A stretch of 64,000 nt of DNA from Pleodorina starrii (lineage: Eukaryota; Chlorophyta; Chlorophyceae; Chlamydomonadales; Volvocaceae). Positions within the stretch are counted from its first letter, which is position 1. Each line of letters begins with the position of its first letter. A model generated the notes under the pieces. That model saw only the letters and a program-made list of their open reading frames with translations, had not been told where the DNA came from and ran no database searches. Shown here piece by piece: positions 58,701-64,000 of this stretch. Made by a program: the position numbers and the translations under genes. The stretch lies in contig BRXU01000019.1 in assembly GCA_030267565.1 (NCBI GenBank), positions 1,848,501-1,912,500 on the forward strand, given 5' to 3'.

Positions 58701-61700
58701 CCTCGACCCCCTTCCATCCCCTCCACTCCGCCTTCCACCCCCCCACCCCCAATCGCCCCCTCCCCTGTCCTCCTCGCCCCCCCCCACCTTGTGTAGGTGT
58801 GTGATGATGCGGCTGAGCAGTCTGGGCAGCAATCCCGACTGCCGAATGAACTGAGCCAGTCGCAACAGAGGGACGGTGAAGGGCTGCTCGACCTGAGCGA
58901 GACCCAGCCGCATGTCCTGTGGGGGGGGGGAGAGGGAGGGGAGGGGGGCGGTAGAGGGGGGAGGGGAGGGGAGGGATATAGAGTTGGGGTAACAAAGAAG
59001 ATATGGAGGCGGTGGAGGAGACGTCAGCGGGGTGGAGAGGAGGGGTGGGAGGGGAGGGGGGAAAGGGAGGGGAGGGTGTGGGAGGGGTGGGAGGGGAGGG
59101 GGGAAAGGGAGAGGACGGTGTTGGGGGGAAGGGGGGGGGGGGAAAGAGGCGGGAGAGAGGGACAGCCTAGACGAACGGTTTCGGAACCGGTAAGAGCTGG
59201 CACGGCTCCCCAACTCCCCCTCGGTGGCGTGTGTGTCGTGTTCTTAGCCTCGGCCCTGCCGTACGTCACGCCCTCTCCCTTTGGGGGAAGGGCCTCCTCT
59301 TTCCTTTTTGCTTCGCAGGAGTTCGTATTCGCAGTCGCAGCCGCGCCCCCCACGTAGCGCACACACGTGGTACACCCACACATACCCACATACCCACACT
59401 CACTCACACGCGACCCGCCCCCCCATCTCCCCCACCCCCCTTTCCCCTCCCCCCCTCCTCCCCCCCTGCTGCCCACCTGCATGGACAGGTGCAGGTCCTG
59501 GGGTGCCGAGTGCTCCGAGGTGAGGAAGATGTAGGCCTGGTGCAGGGTGAGGGAGTTGGGGCCGCTGTCCAGGGCACGGAGCATCTCGGTGCGGATCACC
59601 TGAGGGGGGGAGGGGGGGAGAGGGAGAGAGGGGTGAGAAAGGGGGAGAGGGGGGGAGGGAGGGGGATGAGAGGGGGGCGGGGTCGGCAGGGGCGGGAGCG
59701 GGCGCGTTTCCGACCACACCACACCACACCACACCACACCACACCACACCACACCACACCACACCACACCACACCACACCACACCACACCACACCACACC
59801 ACACCACACCACACCACACCACACCACACCACACCACACCACACCACACCACACCACACCACACCACACCACACCACACCACACCACACCACACCACACC
59901 ACACCACACCACACCACACCACACCACACCACACCACACCACACCACACCACACCACACCACACCACACCACACCACACCACACCACACCACACCACACC
60001 ACACCACACCACACCACACCACACCACACCACACCACACCACACCACACCACACTGCCCCGCACACCCACCCACGCGCCGTTTCCTCCCACCGGCCCCCG
60101 AACACCTCCGCCAACACGGCCCACAGCAACTCCAAGACACACATCAGCCACTGATAAAAGCAACGCCCAAGGTCCTCCCCAAAAGCCCCCACAAAGCCCC
60201 CAAAGCGCCCCTCCCCCCCACGCCGTCTCCGTTCCTTCGCTGAGGTATCTTCCTTTCCCTCCCCCACTCCCCCATACGCGTATACCCCCCCCAACCCCAG
60301 CCACCCCCGGGCCGGCAGTCCCCACCTGCCCCAGCACCCAGGGCAGCGGCGCCGCGCAGCAAGTCCTCTTGAGTCGTGTGAAGTGGTGCAGTGCCAGCTG
60401 CTGCATCAGCGCCGGGGCCGCCAGGTGGGGGGTGGTGGAGGTGCTGGAGGCCACCTGGCGGTTCTGCATAAGGCCCATCAGCAGGTCAACCACGTCCGCG
60501 TCCTGCAGCCGCTCGTCGGGGCCTGCGCGGGGGTGGGGCGTATGGGCGTGTGGGCATGTGGGTGGGCGTGTGTGTGTATGTGTTTTGGGGGGAGGGGGTG
60601 AGGGTGGAGGGGGCGAGAGGGTTTGGGGGTTTTAGGGTGTACCGGTTGCGAGGCAGCCCTGGCAGTTTGTTTGCGTGATCCCATCCAGTTGATGCAAACA
60701 CACTGGCAAACCCTGAACAGGAGGAGCAGTACGACACACACGCCTCACCAGTCACCTCACGCCCCGGACCCGTACCGGGCCCCTTCCATTCAACCCCGTC
60801 CCCCGCCCCCTGCCCCCGTCCCCTGCCCCCGCTCAGCGCATCTCCCAGCCCAGTCCCACCCACCCGCCGACTCGTCCTTGTCGCTCCGCGGCATGTACGA
60901 CCGCACGTCCACGATTCGCAGACTAGGCGGCGTGCCCGGCGGCGCCGCCGATGCACTCCCCGCCGTACCCAACCTAGATCCGCCGCCGCCGCTCCCCGCC
61001 GCCGCCGCCGCCGCCGAATCCTCCGCCATCACCAGCCCCAGCGCCGTCTCCCGACCCGCCAGCCCGACGGCGGCGCCGCCGCCGCCGCCGCCAGTCACCG
61101 GCGTCGTTGGCTGCGAGCCGCCCATTCCCAGCCCCAGCATCCGGGCCCCGCCGCCGCCGCCGCCGCCGCTGAATTTCGACATGCCGAGGCCCAGGCCCAG
61201 GCCGGGAGGCTCGGGGCGCGTGAAAGAGCCGGCGCCGGCGCCGGAGTTGGGGCCGAACCCCACGCGGCCGCCGGTGCGGCCATCCTGCTGTGGGTCGGCG
61301 GCGCCGCCGTTTCTGGCGCCGTTGTTGTTTGGTGGGGATATGGATGGCTCGGGCACGGGCGCGTGGAGGCGGACGGGTAGCATGTTGATGGGGCCGGTGG
61401 GGTTGTTGTTGAAGTCCCATTCTGAGGGGAAGGAGGGTGGGGGTGGGGGGGAGGGCCGGGGGGCCGGGGGGCAGGGGGCTGGGGGGGGAATAAGGCCGGG
61501 GGCGGAGAGGCTGGTGCGGGGCGAGGTGGGGGGCGAGGTGGGGGGGCGAGGTGGGGGGCGAGGTTTCCACGCCGGCTGGTGCTGCGGGACCCCCAGGGGT
61601 GTGCCGTGTGCCGTGTGTATGTGCGTGTGTGTATTTGCATTTCATTGTGTGTATTTGCATTATTGGGGAACAGGTACCGCAAGCTCAGGAATCACGTGGC

Positions 61701-63484
61701 TTTGGCGTTTGGCCTCGCCCCCGCTTCGCCGCCCCTGGGCATTATCGCTCCTCGCCCGCTCCCTACGGCCCCCGCCCCCGGCCCCCCCCAAAACCCCATT
61801 CCGTGGGACCCCCCCCCGATCCCCGCTTGCCCGGCCTCCCCCCCCCCCCCGCAACGTCTCCCTACCCCCCCCCCGTCCCCAGCTCCCCACCTCCCACCGC
61901 CTCCACCGCCTGCTTGAGGCTGGGCGGTATGCGCGCGTGTTTGTTGGTGAGCTGCACCCGGTACAGCTCTATGACGTCATTGTACTCGGAGATGTTGTCG
62001 ATGAGGCCGGCTTGCCTGGGGGGGGAGGGGGGAAGGAGGAGGGGAGGAGGGGGGAGAGGGAGGGGGGAGGAGGGGGGGAGGAGGGGGCGGGAGGAGAGGG
62101 GGGGGAGGGGGGGAATGGCATGGAAAGGAAGTTTAAGGGAGCTGAGCTCGCTGAAGAGGGGAGGGAGGGGAGGGGAGGTGAAGGGGAAGGGGTAGGGAGA
62201 GGGAGGGGGGAGGGGGTGGAGGGGAAGAAGAGGGAAGGGGGGGCCGGGGGGAAAAGAGGAGGGTGAGGAGGGGGGGGAGAGGGGGTAACAACGATTGACA
62301 AAGCAGCCTAAATAATAAAGAACCAACAAGTCACAACACAAACACACACACGCACCTGCAGAACACGAGCAACATGTCCAGAGTGCACAGCTCGTCCCGC
62401 GGGTCGGCGGGTCGCTCGTCCAACTCAATGTACGGAAACGGGTCCCGATACACCTCCTGGAGCGACGGCACCAGGGCGCGGCTCATGCCGTACAAGCTGC
62501 GCGTACTGCGACCGCTGGAGGGCCGCCTGCGCGATTTGTGGGGGCGGCGCGCGTTGGGGGCAGGGGGACTGGGGGACGGGGTGGGTGTGTTGGGGGCGGG
62601 AGGGCGGCGGCGGGACGCCGCCTAGAGAGGGAGTAGGACCAGGAATAGGGATAGGAATAGGAATAGGGGGAGGGCGCCGTGAAAGAGCAGAGCCCCGCGA
62701 CCTTGCTAATGCCTAGGAGCCTGCTTTGGGGCCCCACATCAGCCCACATCAACCCAGCCCTCCAGTCCCCGCCCCTCTCCCCCCGGGCCCCTGGATGCCT
62801 GAACCCTAAAAGCTAAAACCCTAAGAAACCCTAAAACCCAGCTTTCGCAAGCAGACGTCCCACTCGCGTCCAGCCGCCCGCCGAGGCCGCGGAACCCAAC
62901 CGCCCCACCCACCCACCCACCGAGCAAAGGACTGCCCCGCCCCGCCCCCCACCTACCCCCTCGCGCGCGCACCGTCACTCAGACGATCCCAAGTCGCCGA
63001 AGAAAAGCCGGTCATTGATGCCTTCAGCCATTCCCGCCCTAAGCACCCGGCTGCCTTACCCTACACAACAGCCACACGCACATTCAGCATGCACACCGCC
63101 ACCCCCACCACCAACCAACCCACCCGCCCCGGCCCCCGGCCCCGCCACCCATTCCCCCTGCCTCTTTCCCCGCGCCCCCCGCCCGGTTCCTCCCGCCCTG
63201 CTCCCCACCGCAATTCTGCATTTCCCTATCCCTCCATCTCCGCTGTCCCATCGCTGCGGTTTCTTCTTTAATACCCCTCCCCCCACCAACCCCCCCTCAC
63301 CCCCCTCACCACCACCACCCCCACCCCGGGGGCTTACCTGTCGGGCGACTTGGCCCGCACCCTCACCGGTGACCCCCCCAGCAGCCTCATCTGCGCCACC
63401 CGCCGCACCCCGTGCCAGTGCCGGGCGTACTGCCGCAGCATGAGCATCATCGCATTGCGGGTCTCTTCCAGCGTGGCTTGGTGG
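43792..63484 (-). CDS. Giant multi-exon protein with C-terminal TPR repeats (5' end outside window)
   Basis: Twenty-seven exons join in one open phase (high-low): 63484-63338, 62568-62356, 62015-61891, 61421-60864, 60522-60326, 59599-59477, 58916-58788, 58267-58079, 57800-57636, 57293-57009, 56644-56531, 56274-56100, 55792-54783, 54478-53809, 53369-53102, 52919-52807, 52409-52214, 51741-51663, 51211-51070, 50650-50463, 49915-49829, 49412-49267, 48992-48791, 48547-48348, 46034-45836, 45560-45303, 45018-43792; at least 2,467 residues. The N-terminal two thirds alternate helical modules (YPQFVEILAACLSI, YPQFVDAVCLTAMTIY, FVQFLQLCQ, YQFTQLIRDTDMADKQ) with low-complexity Gly/Ala/Ser spacers. Exons 45836-48547 and 45303-45560 give TPR-like helices; REQHPDMGSHHVDTATAHHN resembles kinesin-light-chain TPRs. 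The 408-residue last exon is Ala/Gly-rich. I do not recognise the family; a ciliary or scaffold role is only a guess. Another exon may lie at about 63926-63985. Confidence 0.8.
45582..45604 (+). repeat. Partial copy of the dispersed intron repeat
   Basis: AGAAGAAGGACACCGCAGCG matches the left end of the short repeat family (AAGAAGATACCGCAGCGG). It lies in an intron of the giant gene. Confidence 0.5.
46327..46487. repeat. (CCCCCT)n hexamer array, about 27 units
   Basis: This array lies inside the largest intron of the giant gene and cuts into the left side of the retroelement coding remnant. In the pre-mRNA it reads (AGGGGG)n. Confidence 0.97.
46489..46774 (+). pseudogene. Retroelement reverse-transcriptase C-terminal fragment
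   Basis: An open frame of about 95 codons starts right after the hexamer array and stops at 46774. It includes NEACKRNIFTGQFHRLRRV, FCGELAALIRALTAQAYPK and FYFERHSTHRDMLGIVHQRL. The K-R-x-I-x-x-G-x-x-x-R-x-x-R core, followed by an F and then a basic-Tyr-Pro segment, is typical of the end of reverse transcriptases of Penelope-like and related algal retroelements. No palm motifs remain and the left part is replaced by the microsatellite, so it is a dead fragment. It lies antisense inside the giant gene's intron. The element family is not certain. Confidence 0.5.
46775..47795 (+). mobile_element. 3' untranslated part and tail of the same retroelement
   Basis: About 1 kb of pyrimidine-rich sequence follows the reverse-transcriptase stop. 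From about 47660 it matches the OPR-intron copy at 27890-28020, and it ends in GGTAA-containing short repeats (CTCGGTAAGG, TTCGGTAAGT) that run directly into a copy of the dispersed intron repeat. Confidence 0.45.
47774..47850 (-). repeat. Dispersed intron repeat, long copy
   Basis: Read on the minus strand it contains GATACCGCAGCGGAGACG, then GGCGTTAGCGAACGGACCC, then GAACCCAGTAATACTTACCG. It directly follows the retroelement tail and precedes the long CCCCCT array. Confidence 0.8.
47850..48339. repeat. (CCCCCT)n hexamer array, about 81 units, next to a 5' splice site
   Basis: A nearly perfect array with two 5-bp unit interruptions (near 48122 and 48193). On the giant gene's RNA it is (AGGGGG)n and begins within about 10 nt of the donor at 48347. 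Long poly-Pro and Ser-Pro frames here are artefacts. Confidence 0.97.
49455..49490 (+). repeat. Dispersed intron repeat, short copy
   Basis: AAAAGAAGATACCGCAGCGG followed by AGACGGGGTTAGG. It lies in the giant gene's intron about 45 bp from the exon ending at 49412. Confidence 0.75.
50753..50783. repeat. (TTGG)n microsatellite
   Basis: About seven GGTT units in an intron of the giant gene. Confidence 0.9.
52066..52130 (-). repeat. Dispersed intron repeat, long copy
   Basis: On the minus strand: AAAGAGGATTTCGCAGCGG, AGAAGGAGACGGCGTCAGCG, then AACGGACCCGGAACCCAGC. It lies in the intron between exons 52214 and 51741 of the giant gene. Confidence 0.8.
52165..52206 (-). repeat. Dispersed intron repeat, short copy
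   Basis: On the minus strand GATACCGCAGCGGAGACGG then AGACGGCGTTAGG. It starts within 15 nt of the splice donor at 52213, in the same intron and orientation as the copy at 52066. Confidence 0.8.
52443..52517 (+). repeat. Dispersed intron repeat, long copy, opposite orientation
   Basis: AAGAAGATGCCGCAGCGGAG, ACGGAGACGGCGTTAGCG, AACGGACCCGGAACCCAGCG, then ATACTTACCGG. This is the most complete copy and lies in the intron just upstream of the exon starting at 52409. Confidence 0.85.
52750..52775. repeat. GGCCTATACGTGGATAA element copy
   Basis: CCGGCCTATACGTGGATAAA in a giant-gene intron; inverse of the copy at 53065 some 310 bp away, on the other side of exon 52919-52807. Confidence 0.6.
53062..53084. 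repeat. TTATCCACGTATAGGC element copy
   Basis: GGGGGTTATCCACGTATAGG next to exon 53369-53102; inverted relative to 52750. Confidence 0.6.
56333..56352. repeat. TTATCCATGTATAGGC element copy
   Basis: GGGTTATCCATGTATAGGC in the giant-gene intron between exons 56644 and 56274; one mismatch to the copy at 53062. Confidence 0.55.
57350..57385 (+). repeat. Dispersed intron repeat, diverged copy
   Basis: AAGGAGAAGTATACCGCGGC followed by GGAGGGACGTAGG, in the giant-gene intron above exon 57293. Confidence 0.5.
57536..57562 (+). repeat. Dispersed intron repeat, diverged copy
   Basis: GAGATGGTGCCGCAGCGGAG followed by GCGACGT, in the same intron as the copy at 57350. Confidence 0.5.
58521..58532. repeat. 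Dispersed 12-bp palindrome (giant-gene intron)
   Basis: GACCCATGGGTC, a perfect palindrome, in the intron between exons 58916 and 58267. Confidence 0.6.
59717..60054. repeat. (CCACA)n pentamer array, about 67 units
   Basis: A near-perfect 338-bp array in the giant-gene intron between exons 60326 and 59599. On the gene's RNA it is (TGTGG)n. Long TTPHHTTPHH and CGVVWCGVVW frames are artefacts. Confidence 0.98.
60218..60258 (-). repeat. Dispersed intron repeat, diverged copy
   Basis: On the minus strand AAGGAAGATACCTCAGCGAA then GGAACGGAGACGGCGTGG, in the same intron as the CCACA array. Confidence 0.6.
62804..62839. repeat. Degenerate telomere-like CCCTAAAA repeats
   Basis: CCCTAAAA, GCTAAAA, CCCTAAG and CCCTAAAA occur within 36 bp. 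TTTTAGGG is the Chlamydomonas telomere unit. The tract is intronic in the giant gene. Confidence 0.5.
63228..63276 (-). repeat. Dispersed intron repeat, diverged copy
   Basis: On the minus strand ATTAAAGAAGAAACCGCAGC then GATGGGACAGCGGAGATGG, in a giant-gene intron. Confidence 0.5.
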
Positions 63485-63767
63485 CTGCAGGGAGGGAGGG
63501 GAGGGGAGGGGGGATGGAGGGGGTTGAGGGTTTATACAAAGTACAGCGCGGCGAAGGGCGGCAGGTGAAGGGTCGGAGGGGCGATGAGCGCGGTGGGGAT
63601 GCGGGTTGGATTGGGTTGGGAAGGCTGGCGGGCATTGGTTCGATCCACTGGAGCCGTGTAGGCCGGAGTCGGTCAGGGCGGGCGGAATGGGGGGGGAGGG
63701 GGAGGGGGGCGGGAGTGGGTGAGAGGAGGGGAGCGGGAGGTACCCCCCATGCGGGTGTTGACAAGGG

Positions 63768-63895
63768 TGGGTGGGTGGGTGGGTGGGTGGGTGGGTGGGT
63801 GGGTGGGTGGGTGGGTGGGTGGGTGGGTGGGTGGGTGGGTGGGTGGGTGGGTGGGTGGGTGGGTGGGTGGGTGGGTGGGTGGGTGGGTGGGTGGG
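63768..63895. repeat. (GGGT)n tetramer array, 32 units
   Basis: A perfect GGGT array near the right edge; (ACCC)n on the giant gene's strand. It separates the last recognised exon from a possible further exon at the window edge. Confidence 0.97.
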
Positions 63896-64000
63896 TCGCC
63901 CCTGTGCGGCCCCGGCTGACCAGCCCCGGCAGCTGCTCGCGGGAGATGGCACTGGATGCCCGGTGTCCTCCCCCACGCTACTGCGGCGGACAGAAAATGA

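Noticed and set aside
59717..60054. Tandem arrays considered as CRISPR or telomere
   Set aside because: Units are 4-6 bp with no spacers, and the genome is eukaryotic nuclear; CCACA is not a telomere unit.
59231..60294. Frames with TTPHH or CGVVW repeats (up to 489 codons)
   Set aside because: Produced by the CCACA pentamer array, which is intronic.
63719..63919. GGWVGGWVGG frame near the right edge
   Set aside because: Artefact of the GGGT tetramer array.
63926..63985. Additional first-visible exon of the giant gene at the right edge
   Set aside because: A frame (ISREQLPGLVSRG) exists, but the acceptor lies at the edge, an in-frame TAG sits at its start and phase to 63484 cannot be confirmed.

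Overview
The window is nuclear DNA of a volvocine or chlamydomonad green alga (Chlamydomonas, Gonium or Volvox type). This rests on very high GC, many short introns with GTGAGT/GTGCGT donors and C-rich acceptors, TGTAA polyadenylation signals, long GGC/CAG codon runs, and genes of characteristic algal families (octotricopeptide-repeat protein, chloroplast CSP41a with a pyrenoid-type tail). The exact species cannot be read from the sequence. Gene models were built by hand: exons were joined only where splice sites and reading phase agree across the junction.

Layout, left to right. 3-2530 (+): 3' end of an unrecognised gene with an IQ-like helix. 4755-7584 (+): TM9/nonaspanin, complete, 8 exons. 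8529-16528 (+): ER Hsp70-like GRP170/HYOU1, complete, 11 exons. 18565-24560 (-): Gln-rich protein of about 1,203 residues, unrecognised, 8 exons. 24853-33935 (-): OPR-like repeat protein of about 2,369 residues with an organelle-type presequence. 34136-38035 (+): chloroplast CSP41a, 444 residues, whose tail carries two matches to the pyrenoid Rubisco-binding motif. 39786-40605 (-): TFIIIC subunit 6 (GTF3C6/tau55 type). 40794-41831 (+): CMC1-type twin-CX9C mitochondrial protein. 43792 to the right edge (-): at least 27 exons of a giant protein (at least 2,467 residues) ending in TPR-like repeats.

The genes are ordinary eukaryotic housekeeping and organelle genes, not an operon or a gene cluster. 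Two divergent pairs share short intergenic regions: OPR/CSP41a (200 bp, both probably organelle RNA or protein factors) and TFIIIC6/CMC1 (about 190-310 bp). HYOU1 and TM9 both act in the secretory pathway and lie head to tail.

The right third is dominated by the introns of the giant gene. They hold long microsatellites (CCCCCT, CCACA, GGGT), a retroelement fragment with a probable reverse-transcriptase end, and many copies of a short dispersed repeat in both orientations. These repeats, the two-motif CSP41a tail and the unrecognised giant and Gln-rich proteins are the points most worth following up. I found no tRNA, rRNA, CRISPR array or virus-like gene.
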